The position numbers and the translations under genes were made by a program. The notes below the pieces were generated by a model. It saw nothing but the letters and a program-made list of their open reading frames with translations, was not told the origin of the DNA and did not search any database. From assembly GCA_016699405.1 (NCBI GenBank), contig CP064972.1:3007501-3071500 (forward strand): a stretch of DNA of 64,000 nucleotides, written 5' to 3'. Shown here piece by piece: positions 36,766-47,121 of this stretch; positions within the stretch are counted from its first letter, which is position 1, and each line of letters begins with the position of its first letter. The DNA comes from Holophagales bacterium. GTDB taxonomy: Bacteria; Acidobacteriota; Thermoanaerobaculia; Multivoradales; JAGPDF01.

Positions 36766-37737
36766 TTAGAAGAGCTCGAGGCCCCAGAGGTCGTGCAGGT
36801 GGACGACCCCCTCGAGCCGGCCGTCGCCTGCGCAGACGAAGAGCGAGGTGATGCGGTGCTCCTCCATCTTGCGCAGCGCAGCCGACGCGAGCTCGTCGCC
36901 GTCGATGGTGCGCGGCTGCGTGTGCATGCACTCGCCCGCGCTCTTGCGCAGCAGGGCCTCGTCCTGCTCGAGCAGTCGTCGCAGGTCGCCGTCGGAGATC
37001 ACCCCGGCGAGGCGCCCGGCGGCGTCGACGACGCCAGTGATGCCGAGCCGCTTGCGCGACATCTCGTAGATCGCCTCGCGCATCGGCGTCTCGAGGTTGA
37101 CGCTCGGCAGGTCGTCGCCGGCGTGCATGAGCTGGCGAACCTTGAGCAGCTGCTTGCCGAGCTGACCGCCGGGATGGAGGCGGGCGAAATCCTCGGGGGT
37201 GAAGCCGCGCGCCTCCATGAGCGCCATGGCGAGTGCGTCGCCGAGGGCGAGCGTGGCGGTCGTCGAGGCGGTCGGCGCGAGATTGAGCGGGCAGGCCTCT
37301 TTGTCGATCGCCGCAGCGAGATGCGCGTCGGCATGGCGGGCGAGCGGGCTCTCCCGGTTGCCGGTGATCGCCACCAGCGGCACGCCGAGCCGCTGGACGG
37401 TCTCGACCAGGCGCAACAACTCTTCGGTGGTCCCGGAGAAGCTCGCGGCGAGGACGACATCGCCCTCGACGATCATCCCGAGGTCGCCGTGGATCGCCTC
37501 GGCGGGGTGAAGGAAGAAGGACGGCGTGCCGGTCGACGCGAGCGTCGCCGCCACCTTCTGCAGCACCAGGCCGCTCTTTCCCATCCCCGTGCAGACGACT
37601 CGTCCGCGCGCGCCGAGGAGCAGTGCCACCGCCCGGTCGAACGAGTCGTCGAGCTGCGGCAGCAGGCCGACGATCGCCGCCGCTTCGATGCGGAGGACCT
37701 CCTCGGCGACGGCGCGCGACGAGCGCTGGTCGCTCAC
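36766..37737 (-). CDS. kdsD: arabinose-5-phosphate isomerase KdsD
   Basis: A 323-aa SIS-domain isomerase (residues ~30-190: VVCTGMGKSGLVLQKVAATLASTGTPSFFLHPAEAIHGDLG, then SGTTEELL) with two C-terminal CBS domains (~200-320). It converts ribulose-5-P to arabinose-5-P, the first step to KDO. The GTG start at 37737 overlaps the kdsA stop by 4 nt. Confidence 0.95.
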   Translation of the reverse strand: MSDQRSSRAVAEEVLRIEAAAIVGLLPQLDDSFDRAVALLLGARGRVVCTGMGKSGLVLQKVAATLASTGTPSFFLHPAEAIHGDLGMIVEGDVVLAASFSGTTEELLRLVETVQRLGVPLVAITGNRESPLARHADAHLAAAIDKEACPLNLAPTASTTATLALGDALAMALMEARGFTPEDFARLHPGGQLGKQLLKVRQLMHAGDDLPSVNLETPMREAIYEMSRKRLGITGVVDAAGRLAGVISDGDLRRLLEQDEALLRKSAGECMHTQPRTIDGDELASAALRKMEEHRITSLFVCAGDGRLEGVVHLHDLWGLELF

Positions 37738-38566
37738 CCCGGACCTCCCGCGGCTCGCACCGTCCGTCGCACGGCAAGGGCCGCGGCCAGCAGGCGCTCT
37801 GCCCGCTCCGGGCGAAGCTGGGTTTCGCGGTCGGAGAGCGCCTGCGCCGGGTCGGGATGGACCTCGAGGAAGAGTCCGTCGGCGCCGGCGGCCACCGCCG
37901 CGAGGGCCAGCGGTTCGGCGAACTCGCGCTGACCGCCGCTGCCGTCGGCTGCCGCGCCGGGGAGCTGGAGCGAATGCGTCACGTCGTAGACGCAGGGGAT
38001 GCCGTCGCGATGCAGCAGGGCGAAGGAGCGCATGTCGACGACCAGGTTGTGGTAGCCGAACGAGGCGCCACGCTCGGTGACGAAAACGCGTTCGTTGCCG
38101 GCGGTGCGCACCTTGTCGCAGATCCGGCGCATGTCGTCCGGGGCCATGAACTGGCCCTTCTTGACGTTGACCGCCCGTCCGGTGCGGGCCGCCGCCTCGA
38201 CGAGGTCGGTCTGGCGGCAGAGGAAGGCGGGGATCTGCAAGACGTCGCAGACCGCCGCCGCCTTCTCGCACTGCCAGGGCTCGTGCACGTCGGTGAGCAA
38301 GGGCAGACCGGTCTCGCGGCCGACGGTGGCGAGCCAGGCGAGGCCCGGTTCGAGCCCGGGACCGCGAGCGGCGCCGGCAACGCTGCGGTTCGCCTTGTCG
38401 AAGGAGGCCTTGAGCACGATCGGCAGGGCGAGTCGCCGCGAGATCGCTGCCAGCTCGCGCGCGACGGCGCGGAGCAGCTCTTCGCTCTCCGCCAGGCAGG
38501 GTCCGGCGATCACCGGAAAGCTGTCGCCGCCGACCGCGACGCCTGGCGCGAGCGCGAAGCCCTCGG

Positions 38567-38570
<4 letters not shown>
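37734..38570 (-). CDS. kdsA: 2-dehydro-3-deoxyphosphooctonate aldolase KdsA
   Basis: A 278-aa KDO-8-phosphate synthase condensing arabinose-5-P with phosphoenolpyruvate. Motifs are VIAGPCLAESEE, LKASFDKANRS, TDVHEPWQ, NVKKGQFMAPDDM and ERGASFGYHNLVVDMR. ATG at 38570 overlaps the pyrG stop (ATGA). The family contains metal and non-metal types; a Cys aligned to the metal ligand is visible in GPCLAE, but that does not by itself settle the type. Confidence 0.95.
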
Positions 38571-40225
<1,655 letters not shown>

Positions 40226-40228
40226 GGC

Positions 40229-40987
40229 TCAGGCTCCCTGGCGGCTGGCGGCTTCGATGAGCAGGCGTTCTGCGTGCGCCGCGTCCTCGGCGGTGTCGAC
40301 GCCGAGCGAGGGCGCCGCACCGGTCAGGACGCGGATGGGGATGCCGTTGGCCAACGCCCGCAACTGCTCGAGCGACTCGGAGAGCTCGAGCGGGTCTGGC
40401 GGCAGCGCGGCGAGGCGCAGGAGGGCCTCCTTGCGGTAGCCGTAGATCCCGAGGTGGCGCAGTGGGGCCGCCCCGCCGGGCTGCCGCGGGAACGGAATGG
40501 GCGCCCGGCTGAAGTAGAGGGCGTAGCCGCGGGCGTCGAGCACCGCCTTGACGACGCTCGGGGTTTCGAGGTCGCCAGCGAGCGCGTCGGCGGCGAGCGT
40601 GACGATCGGGTCCTCGGGGTGAGCGCGCAGGTGCTCGGCGACGCGCGAGATCCCCTCGGGATCGATCAGCGGTTCGTCGCCCTGGATGTTGACGATCGCG
40701 TCGACCTGCCAGCGTCGTGCTGCCCAGGCGATGCGGTCGGTGCCGCTGGCGCAGTCGCTGGGGGTCATCTCGACGTCACCGCCGAAGGCGCGGACGACGT
40801 CGGCGATCCGCTCGTCGTCGGTCAGGACGACGACGCGATCGAGCCCGCGCGCCGACCGGGCGCGCTCGGCAACGTGCTGGACCATCGGCTTGCCGGCGAG
40901 CAGCGCGAGCGCCTTGCCGGGGAGACGTGTCGAACCGTAGCGCGCCGGGATGGCTCCGACGACTCGAATTTCCTTGGAGAGTTGCAC
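40229..40987 (-). CDS. kdsB: 3-deoxy-manno-octulosonate cytidylyltransferase KdsB
   Basis: A 252-aa enzyme making CMP-KDO. Motifs are VVGAIPARYGSTRLPGKALALLAGKPMVQHV, VLTDDERI, DCASGTDRIAWAA, NIQGDEPLIDP and the C-terminal GVDTAEDAAHAERLL. The GTG at 40987 is chosen because it gives a family-length N-terminus and lies 5 nt after a TAGATT -10 box. The longer frame from 41074 would run through the promoter. First gene of the seven-gene kds-selD operon. Confidence 0.93.
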   Translation of the reverse strand: MQLSKEIRVVGAIPARYGSTRLPGKALALLAGKPMVQHVAERARSARGLDRVVVLTDDERIADVVRAFGGDVEMTPSDCASGTDRIAWAARRWQVDAIVNIQGDEPLIDPEGISRVAEHLRAHPEDPIVTLAADALAGDLETPSVVKAVLDARGYALYFSRAPIPFPRQPGGAAPLRHLGIYGYRKEALLRLAALPPDPLELSESLEQLRALANGIPIRVLTGAAPSLGVDTAEDAAHAERLLIEAASRQGA

Positions 40988-40992
40988 GTCCC

Positions 40993-41022
40993 AATCTAGT
41001 CCGTGCCGCCTGGTGCCGTCAA
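40993..41022 (-). promoter_or_regulatory. promoter of the kdsB-selD operon
   Basis: Minus strand: -35 TTGACG (41022-41017), an 18-nt spacer, then -10 TAGATT (40998-40993). The expected start site coincides with the GTG of kdsB at 40987, so the operon mRNA would be leaderless. Confidence 0.6.
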
Positions 41023-41076
41023 TCGAAGGCGCGACGTGTGAAGCGTCTGGAGACCGGGCCGCTGGGGGGCGCATGG

Positions 41077-41082
41077 TAAATT
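41077..41082 (+). promoter_or_regulatory. -10 box for the gene at 41089
   Basis: TAAATT ends 6 nt before the ATG at 41089, the leaderless spacing seen at other loci here. No -35 consensus. Confidence 0.45.
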
Positions 41083-41088
41083 CGCGCG

Positions 41089-42201
41089 ATGATCGCGGCT
41101 CCCGCTCGACCCGGTTCGACGAGGCGGGTCGGCGTCTTTGCCTCGTGGATCGTCGTGGCAGTGGCGGCCCTGGCAGCGCAGCGTTGGGTTCTCCCCTGGT
41201 TGCGAGTCGACGCGGAGGGAGTCGGCACGGCCCGCTGGGTCTGGGCGGAGACCGAGCGCTTCGAGCTGAGCCCGGCGACGTTTCTCCTCGTGCGCGAGTT
41301 CGACCTGACGGAGGTCCCGGCCCAGGCCCGTCTCTTGACGATGGGAGACGAAGAGTACTCGCTCCTGCTCAACGGCGAGTGGGTCGGGGCGAATCGGTTT
41401 CATCCCGGTGCCCTGCTGGATCACTGGGACGTGACGCCGCTCCTGCGACCGGGGCGCAATCGGGTGGTGGTGGATCTGCGCAGCAGCCACGGTCCCGGCG
41501 GCTTCGTCGCCCGCTTGGTGGACGACCACGGGAAGGTGCTTCTGCGCAGCGACCGGACCTGGCGCGTCCTCCGCTACCGGGTGCCGGGAGTCGAATCGCG
41601 AGCCGCGTTGCCGCCGGGGGAGCTGCCGGTAGATCTGGGAACGAGCCCCGTCGGTCGTTGGGGAAGTCCGGCGGCCGGATCGTTGCGTCCTGCGGCTGGG
41701 TCTCGAGATTTCGCCGAGGTGCGGGCGCTGCGTCACCGGCTTCTCGGCGGCGACGCCTGGGTCGAGCCGGAGGAGCCGGCGAGGACCGGGCATCCCCTCG
41801 GGAGGGCGGTGACGTTCGACTGGGGAGGGCCGGTCGAGGGCTACCTCGCGCTCGAGCTCGCCGGCGGCGAAGGGAGGCCCGGTCTCGTCGTCTTCGGCGA
41901 CGCGCCACCGGTGCGCGAGAGGCCTCCCGCCGACGAGTTGGTCCTCAGGGTTCCCGGAAGCAACTACTGGGTGGATCCCCTGCCGCGCCGCTTCCGCTAC
42001 GCCACCGTCGTGGTGGGGGAAGAGCTGCTCGATGCCAAGGTCTACCTCGCCGAGGGTGCCCGCACGCCGTCGGAGCTGCGGGCCGAGGCGAGCCGCGGGG
42101 TGCTGGGGATCGTGCCGCCGCCCCTACGAGCGCCGGTGGAGGACGAAATCTGGCGCGAGCTCGAGGGCCTCCCGAGCGGCGCTCGGCGGGAAGCCCGCTA
42201 G
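41089..42201 (+). CDS. membrane-anchored protein with sugar-hydrolase-type beta domains, unknown
   Basis: A 370-aa protein with one N-terminal transmembrane helix (residues ~14-34, VGVFASWIVVAVAALAA) and an extracytoplasmic remainder. Residues ~50-160 resemble the carbohydrate-binding-like N-domain of alpha-L-rhamnosidases and beta-galactosidases: FLLVREFDL, DEEYSLLLNGEWVGANRF, DVTPLLRPGRNRVVVDLRSS, DRTWRV. A second beta domain follows, but no catalytic barrel, so it is probably not an enzyme by itself. Its 3' end overlaps the convergent polyprenyl synthase gene by 78 bp. Confidence 0.65.
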   Translation: MIAAPARPGSTRRVGVFASWIVVAVAALAAQRWVLPWLRVDAEGVGTARWVWAETERFELSPATFLLVREFDLTEVPAQARLLTMGDEEYSLLLNGEWVGANRFHPGALLDHWDVTPLLRPGRNRVVVDLRSSHGPGGFVARLVDDHGKVLLRSDRTWRVLRYRVPGVESRAALPPGELPVDLGTSPVGRWGSPAAGSLRPAAGSRDFAEVRALRHRLLGGDAWVEPEEPARTGHPLGRAVTFDWGGPVEGYLALELAGGEGRPGLVVFGDAPPVRERPPADELVLRVPGSNYWVDPLPRRFRYATVVVGEELLDAKVYLAEGARTPSELRAEASRGVLGIVPPPLRAPVEDEIWRELEGLPSGARREAR

Positions 42202-43143
42202 CGCGGCCTTGGCGGCCGAGGCCTGTTCGAGCGCCAGCGCCGCGGCCTCGTCGAGCCCGCCGGCCTCGCGCGCCAGCTCGAGGATCTGCCGGGGCTCGAC
42301 CCGCACGAAGTCGCGGTCTTCGAGCACCCATTCGACCCGCTTCCAGCGCTCCGGCCCGACGCGGTCGCGCACCGCGATGAGCGGCAGCGTCAGCTTGCCC
42401 TCCTTGAGGTCGGAGAGCACCGGCTTGCCGAGCCGACCCTCCTCGCCGGTGAAGTCGAGCAGGTCGTCGACGATCTGAAAGCAGAGCCCGAGCGCGCGGC
42501 CGTAGCGTTCGAGGGCGGCCTGCGCCTCCGGACGTGCCGGGGGGATCAGGGCCGGGATGCCGCACGCGGCGGAGAAGAGGTGCGCCGTCTTGCGGTCGAT
42601 GATGTCGAGATACTGCGCCCGCGTCAGCGTCGAGTCGCCCAGCCGTTCGAGGCTCAGCAGCTCGCCTTCGGTCATCGCCAGGGTGGCATCGCAGAGGCGG
42701 GTGATCACCACCACGTTGTCGTGCGCGAGCGCCGTGCGCATCGCCGTGGCGTACATCCAGTCGCCGAGCAGCACGGTGAGACTGTTGCCCCACAGCTCGT
42801 TGAGGGTGCGCCGCCCGCGCCGCAGGTTGGCGTGATCGATGATGTCGTCGTGGATCAGCGTCGAGTTGTGCAACAGCTCGACCACCGCGGCGTAGCTGAC
42901 CTCTTCGTCGCCGTCGTGGCCGAGAAGTTGGGAGCAGAGCAGCAGGAGCGCCGGTCGCATCCGCTTGCCGCCGCCCGCGGCGATGTAGGCCCCGGCCTGG
43001 TGGATGAAGGGCACATCGGAGTCGAGGGTGCGGCGGAAGAGCTCCTCGGTCGCGGCGAGCTTGTCGGCGACGAGCGACAAGAAGCGCTCCGCCTTGACGG
43101 CGGTCGCGGGGTCGGTCGGGGCGAGGCTCGGGTGAGGGCTCAA
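42124..43143 (-). CDS. polyprenyl (octaprenyl-type) diphosphate synthase
   Basis: A 339-aa trans-prenyltransferase building the long isoprenoid chain of quinones or related lipids. The first Asp-rich motif is DDIIDHANLRRG (about residue 98) and the second DDLLDFTGEEG (about 230); GGGKRMRPALLLLCSQ precedes the first. The N-terminus reads from a TTG at 43143. A perfect TATAAT on the minus strand (43185-43180) overlaps the lolA stop and could give a ~36-nt leader. Chain length cannot be determined from sequence alone. Confidence 0.9.
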   Translation of the reverse strand: MSPHPSLAPTDPATAVKAERFLSLVADKLAATEELFRRTLDSDVPFIHQAGAYIAAGGGKRMRPALLLLCSQLLGHDGDEEVSYAAVVELLHNSTLIHDDIIDHANLRRGRRTLNELWGNSLTVLLGDWMYATAMRTALAHDNVVVITRLCDATLAMTEGELLSLERLGDSTLTRAQYLDIIDRKTAHLFSAACGIPALIPPARPEAQAALERYGRALGLCFQIVDDLLDFTGEEGRLGKPVLSDLKEGKLTLPLIAVRDRVGPERWKRVEWVLEDRDFVRVEPRQILELAREAGGLDEAAALALEQASAAKAALAGFPPSAAREALELAPDFVLHRRS

Positions 43144-43180
43144 GCGGCGGTCTCGGAAGTTGCCTTGAACGGCGCGCGGA

Positions 43181-43843
43181 TTATATATGGGGCGGTCGCT
43201 CGTCCCGCCAGTCGACCTCGGGGGGCGGCGTGAAAGCGTCGCGGTCGGCGAGAGTGCGGTAGGCGGAGAAGTCGAATCGCGAGCGGTTTCCCTCGAGGTC
43301 GCTGTAGGCCAGCCAGCGCGGCCGCAACGTCGCGGCGTCGAGTGCCAGGCGGGCCTGCTTGAGCCCGAGCGTCGACGACTTCGGGACGAGCTCGACCTCG
43401 ATCAGCTCGCCCTTCGGCTCGACCGTCGCGAGATAGCGTTCCTGCAACGCGGCGACCGGGAGAAGGAAGAGATCGAGACCGGCCTGCTGCCGCGCCTCGA
43501 CCTGGATGCGCCGCCCGGTCGGTTCGCCCGGTGTCCACTGGTAGGCGATCTCGCCGCAGAGCAGGAAGCCCTTGGGGAACGGCTCTTCGTAGTCCCACCG
43601 CAGACAGTCGGGCACGGCCAGGGCGAGCTGACCGCTCTCCTTCTCGCCGCTGGTGAAGCCGTTCGGCGTGTAGGTCTGGACGAAGTCGGTGGCGATCGCC
43701 CCTTCACTGGCGAGACGTCGGCGGACCTCGCCGAGCAGCGTCCACGGGTCGGGTGCGCCGGCACTCTGCGCGAGGGCGGGACAGGCCGCGGCGAGCAGCT
43801 GCAGAGCAGCCCACCCGCTTGCCGACATGCGCTTGGCGTTCAT
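43181..43843 (-). CDS. lolA: outer-membrane lipoprotein carrier protein LolA
   Basis: A 220-aa periplasmic chaperone with a signal peptide (residues ~1-25, ending ALAQ). Family features are IATDFVQTYTPNGFTSGEKESGQLAL, DCLRWDYEEPFPKGFLLCGE, and the C-terminal half-barrel KSSTLGLKQARLALDAATLRPRWLAYSDLEGNRSRFDFS. It carries lipoproteins from the inner to the outer membrane. It is 8 nt downstream of purH, so probably co-transcribed with it. Confidence 0.9.
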   Translation of the reverse strand: MNAKRMSASGWAALQLLAAACPALAQSAGAPDPWTLLGEVRRRLASEGAIATDFVQTYTPNGFTSGEKESGQLALAVPDCLRWDYEEPFPKGFLLCGEIAYQWTPGEPTGRRIQVEARQQAGLDLFLLPVAALQERYLATVEPKGELIEVELVPKSSTLGLKQARLALDAATLRPRWLAYSDLEGNRSRFDFSAYRTLADRDAFTPPPEVDWRDERPPHI

Positions 43844-43851
43844 ACGGTCGC

Positions 43852-45405
43852 CTAGTGTCGGAAGTGGCGGCGTCCGGTGACGAGCAGCGCCAATCCGCGC
43901 TCGTCCGCCGCGGCGACCACCTCGGCATCTCGCACGCTCCCCCCGGGGTGAATCACCGCGGTCACCCCGGCATCCGCCAGCACGTCGAGACCGTCGCGGA
44001 ACGGGAAGAAGGCGTCGGAAGCCGCGACCGTGCCGGCGAGCGGTAGCTGCGCCTTGCCGATCGCCAGGCGGCAGGAGTCGACGCGGCTCATCTGGCCCGC
44101 GCCGATGCCGACCGTCTGCTCGCGGTTGGCCACCACGATCGCATTCGACTTGACGTAGCGCGCCACCTTCCAGGCGAAGGCGAGCGCCTCTCGTTCGACC
44201 TCGGTGGGGTGGCGACGGGTCGGCACCGTCCACTCCTCCGCGGGATCGAGCGCCGCGTCGGGGCGTTGGGCGAGGAAGCCGCCGTCGATGCCGCGCAGCT
44301 CGATGGCCTCGGCTGCCGGGCAGTAGGGCGGAGCGACGAGCAGGCGCAGGTTCTTGCGGCCGGCGAGCGTCGCGCGCGCCTCCGCGGAGATCGCCGGCGC
44401 GATCACCACCTCGACGAAGAGGTCGGCGAGAGCGCGCGCCATCGAGCCGTCGACTTCCCGGTTGGTCGCCACGATCGAGCCGAAGGCGGAGACCGGATCG
44501 CAGGCCAGCGCCCGTTCGTAGGCCGCGAGCGCGCTCGAGCCACGGCCGACGCCACAAGGGTTGTTGTGCTTGACGATCCCCACCGCGGCCTCGTCGGGGA
44601 AGAGCGCGACGAGCTTGCGCGCCGCGTCGGCGTCGAGCAGGTTGTTGTACGAGAGCTCTTTGCCCTGAAGCTGGACGAAGCCGCCCAGCACGCCGGCGCC
44701 GCCGCTCTCGCGGTAGATGGCGGCCGGTTGGTGCGGATTCTCGCCGTAGCGTGCGGCGATCTCGCGTTCGAGCCGCAGCGCCAGCGTCGCGGGCAGCTCC
44801 GCGTTCGCCGGCCGGGCGTTCTCGTCGGCAAGCCAGCGCGCCACATCGCGGTCGTAGCCGGCGGTCGTGGCGAAGGCCTTGGCGGCGAGCTCGCGTCGCA
44901 GCGGCTCGGCGATGGAGCCGTCGCCCTCCTCGAGCGCGGCGAGCAGTCGGGGGTAGTCCGCCGGATCGACGACCACCGCGACACTGCCGTGGTTCTTCGA
45001 CGCGGCGCGCACCATCGCCGGCCCGCCGATGTCGATCATCTCGACGACCTCCTCGCGACCGGCGCCGGAGGCGAGCGTTGCGGCGAACGGGTAGAGGTTG
45101 ACGACCAGCAGCTCGATCGGCGCGATCGACTGCTCGGCGAGCGTCGCCACGTGGTCGTCTCGCCGGCGATCGGCGAGGAGACCGGCGTGGATCGCCGGAT
45201 GGAGGGTCTTGACCCGGCCGTCGAGGATCTCCGGGAATCCGGTGACCTCGGAGACCGACTGGGCCTCGAAACCGGCGGCCCGCAGCGCGGCGAGGGTACC
45301 GCCGGTCGAGATCAGGGCGATTCCCCGAGAGGCCAGGCCCCGGGCGAGATCGACCAGGCCGGTCTTGTCGTAGACGGAGAGCAGGGCGCGTCGGACAGCG
45401 GGCAT
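43852..45405 (-). CDS. purH: bifunctional AICAR transformylase/IMP cyclohydrolase PurH
   Basis: A 517-aa enzyme for the last two steps of IMP synthesis. The N-terminal cyclohydrolase (MGS-like, ~1-195) has ISTGGTLAALRAAGF, EVTGFPEILDGRVKTLHPAIHAGLL and NLYPF. The C-terminal transformylase has ELSYNNLLDADAA, the VKHNNPCGVG loop, the SAFGSIVATNREVD block and FRDGLDVLADAGVTAVIHPGGSVRD. The ATG at 45405 has a GAGGAGG site. The upstream unknown gene appears to overlap it, probably through a frameshift. Confidence 0.97.
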   Translation of the reverse strand: MPAVRRALLSVYDKTGLVDLARGLASRGIALISTGGTLAALRAAGFEAQSVSEVTGFPEILDGRVKTLHPAIHAGLLADRRRDDHVATLAEQSIAPIELLVVNLYPFAATLASGAGREEVVEMIDIGGPAMVRAASKNHGSVAVVVDPADYPRLLAALEEGDGSIAEPLRRELAAKAFATTAGYDRDVARWLADENARPANAELPATLALRLEREIAARYGENPHQPAAIYRESGGAGVLGGFVQLQGKELSYNNLLDADAARKLVALFPDEAAVGIVKHNNPCGVGRGSSALAAYERALACDPVSAFGSIVATNREVDGSMARALADLFVEVVIAPAISAEARATLAGRKNLRLLVAPPYCPAAEAIELRGIDGGFLAQRPDAALDPAEEWTVPTRRHPTEVEREALAFAWKVARYVKSNAIVVANREQTVGIGAGQMSRVDSCRLAIGKAQLPLAGTVAASDAFFPFRDGLDVLADAGVTAVIHPGGSVRDAEVVAAADERGLALLVTGRRHFRH

Positions 45406-46163
45406 CGGGGCCTCCTCGCGGAGTCAGGGCCTCGCGGCGGCAGGCGCGAGCAGCAGGAGCGGTCCGCCAGCGGCGGGAAGGCGAGCCGCGCGATCCCCCC
45501 TCCGGCCGTCAACCAGACGAGACGGAAGAGCTGAGCCGCGTCGGAAAGGGCGCGGCTGAACGAAATCGCCGAAACCGCGAAGGCGGTCGAGCGATCGTCG
45601 AAGGCCTCGCTGCCCGGCCGCATCCCGACTCGTCGGTACTCTCGGCCCAGCGCCTCGTAGAACGGTCGGCCCCGTCCCAGGGCGCGCTCACCGAGGCGGA
45701 CGACGCCGCCGCTGCGTTCGACGTCGCGGTCGAGCCCGTAGAAGACCGGGGCAAATCGCCCGCGGGCGCTGTCGACGTAGCGCGGGAAGTCGGGCGCGTA
45801 GCGTGGCTCGAGCGGATCGGCGTCGCTGGCGCGCAGCGGATCGTTGAGCTCGGAGGCGAGCGCGGAGATCCGGCCCAGCCGTTCGGCGAGCTCAGCGAAC
45901 GGACGGTGCGAGCGCACGAGGCGCACCGCGTCGTCGACTTCGCTCGCGAGGTGCTGCGGCGTGATCTGGAGGCGCGGGTCCTTCGCACCGGCCTGCAGCC
46001 GATCGCGGTGCCGGGAGAGGAGGCGGGCGAGATCGGCTGGTGCCAGGCGTCGTGCCCGCTCGGCGAGCTCGGCACGCGTCGACTCGCTCCAGGCTCCGGC
46101 CGGCGGGGCGACGGAGAAGAGGAGTGCGGCGGCGAGGGCCGCGGCTGACGTACGGGTTCGCAT
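45312..46163 (-). CDS. secreted protein of unknown function, probable frameshift near its 3' end
   Basis: A 283-aa frame as it stands. Signal peptide 1-23 ends GAW, a feature shared with S1/P1-nuclease-like and phospholipase-C-like exoproteins. However, the zinc His ligands of those families are not evident, so no family is assigned. Residues ~25-235 are helical and well behaved. The last ~50 residues (after LAFPPLADRS) look like out-of-frame purH DNA and overlap purH by 94 nt. A one-base shift near 45470-45480 would give an ending GGPLLLLAPAAARP and a stop at 45424-45426, just before the purH ribosome binding site. Confidence 0.6.
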   Translation of the reverse strand: MRTRTSAAALAAALLFSVAPPAGAWSESTRAELAERARRLAPADLARLLSRHRDRLQAGAKDPRLQITPQHLASEVDDAVRLVRSHRPFAELAERLGRISALASELNDPLRASDADPLEPRYAPDFPRYVDSARGRFAPVFYGLDRDVERSGGVVRLGERALGRGRPFYEALGREYRRVGMRPGSEAFDDRSTAFAVSAISFSRALSDAAQLFRLVWLTAGGGIARLAFPPLADRSCCSRLPPRGPDSARRPRCPLSDAPCSPSTTRPAWSISPGAWPLGESP

Positions 46164-46262
46164 CGGGCTCGGAGTCTCTGCGCCGGCCGCGCTCAGGTCG
46201 CGCGGGGCGCGGCGGGATCATAGCGCGGGCGGCGCATCGCGGGTTGCCGATGCATGCAGCGG

Positions 46263-46291
46263 TTGACGCTCGCTCGCCCCTCGGTTATCGT
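46263..46291 (+). promoter_or_regulatory. sigma-70 promoter for tRNA-Phe
   Basis: TTGACG (46263-46268), a 17-nt spacer, then TATCGT (46286-46291), 43 nt before the tRNA. Confidence 0.6.
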
Positions 46292-46334
46292 TCGTCGGTC
46301 GCTTCCGCGACGGGGCTCCTCTCGAGGTGACTCC

Positions 46335-46410
46335 GCCCAGGTAGCTCAGCTGGTAGAGCACGGCACTGAAAATGCCGGTGTCGCTGGTTCAAGTCCGGCC
46401 CTGGGCACCA
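46335..46410 (+). tRNA. tRNA-Phe (GAA)
   Basis: A cloverleaf with acceptor GCCCAGG/CCTGGGC, D-arm AGCTCAGCTGGTAGAGC and anticodon stem CGGCA/TGCCG around CTGAAAA (anticodon GAA). T-loop TTCAAGT, discriminator A and encoded CCA complete it. Confidence 0.97.
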
Positions 46411-46474
46411 TCCTTCTCCTTCCAGCCACTCGGCACAGACACTCCGGCGAATCGCCGGAGCCACGGAGGTCCCG

Positions 46475-47005
46475 ATGAGCTTCCGCGCGATTCGCCCGTC
46501 GTCCACGGAGTTCGCCCCGTACTATGCCCCGTACGTCGGCCAGGTTCCCGACGGCGACATCCTCGAGACGCTCGTGCGCGAAGGACTCGAGACGGCGAAG
46601 CGACTCGGCTCGCTCGATCCCGAGCAGGAGTGCTACCGCTACGCGGAGGGCAAATGGAGCGTCCGCCAGGTGGTCGGGCATCTCGCCGATGCCGAACGGG
46701 TGTTCGCTTACCGCATCCTCCGCTTCTCGCGCGGTGACGAGACACCTCTCGCCTCGTTCGACGAGAACCTCTACGCCGAGACGGCGCCGCACGATCGCGT
46801 GCCGCTCGGCGACCTGCTCGCCGAGCTCGGCTGGCTGCGGCGGTCGACGGTGTCCCTGCTCGCGCCGCTCGACGAGGAGATGTGGAACCGTGGCGGCGAG
46901 GCCAGCAAGCAGAAGGTCAGCGTGCGAGCCCTCGCCTGGATCACCGCCGGCCACGAGCTCCACCACCGCAAGGTTCTCGCCGAACGCTACGGGCTGGGGC
47001 GGTAG
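46475..47005 (+). CDS. DinB-family protein
   Basis: A 176-aa four-helix-bundle protein of the DinB/YfiT-like metal-binding superfamily. It has KWSVRQVVGHLADAERVFAYRIL (metal His at about residue 69), a second helix pair, and ITAGHELHHRKVLAERYG near the C-terminus (His at ~161 and ~164). Members act as thiol transferases or are of unknown role. A GGAG site precedes the ATG. It follows tRNA-Phe by 64 nt and may be read from the same promoter. Confidence 0.85.
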   Translation: MSFRAIRPSSTEFAPYYAPYVGQVPDGDILETLVREGLETAKRLGSLDPEQECYRYAEGKWSVRQVVGHLADAERVFAYRILRFSRGDETPLASFDENLYAETAPHDRVPLGDLLAELGWLRRSTVSLLAPLDEEMWNRGGEASKQKVSVRALAWITAGHELHHRKVLAERYGLGR

Positions 47006-47121
47006 CGCCCCGGGGGCGCCCCTCCCTTTCCGGGCGGGGCGCCATGGCGACGCGCCCGCTAGCATTCCAGTCGAACGGACCGTCCGGTCCTGGTCTCCGG
47101 ACAGCCGTGGGGAGATCATCC

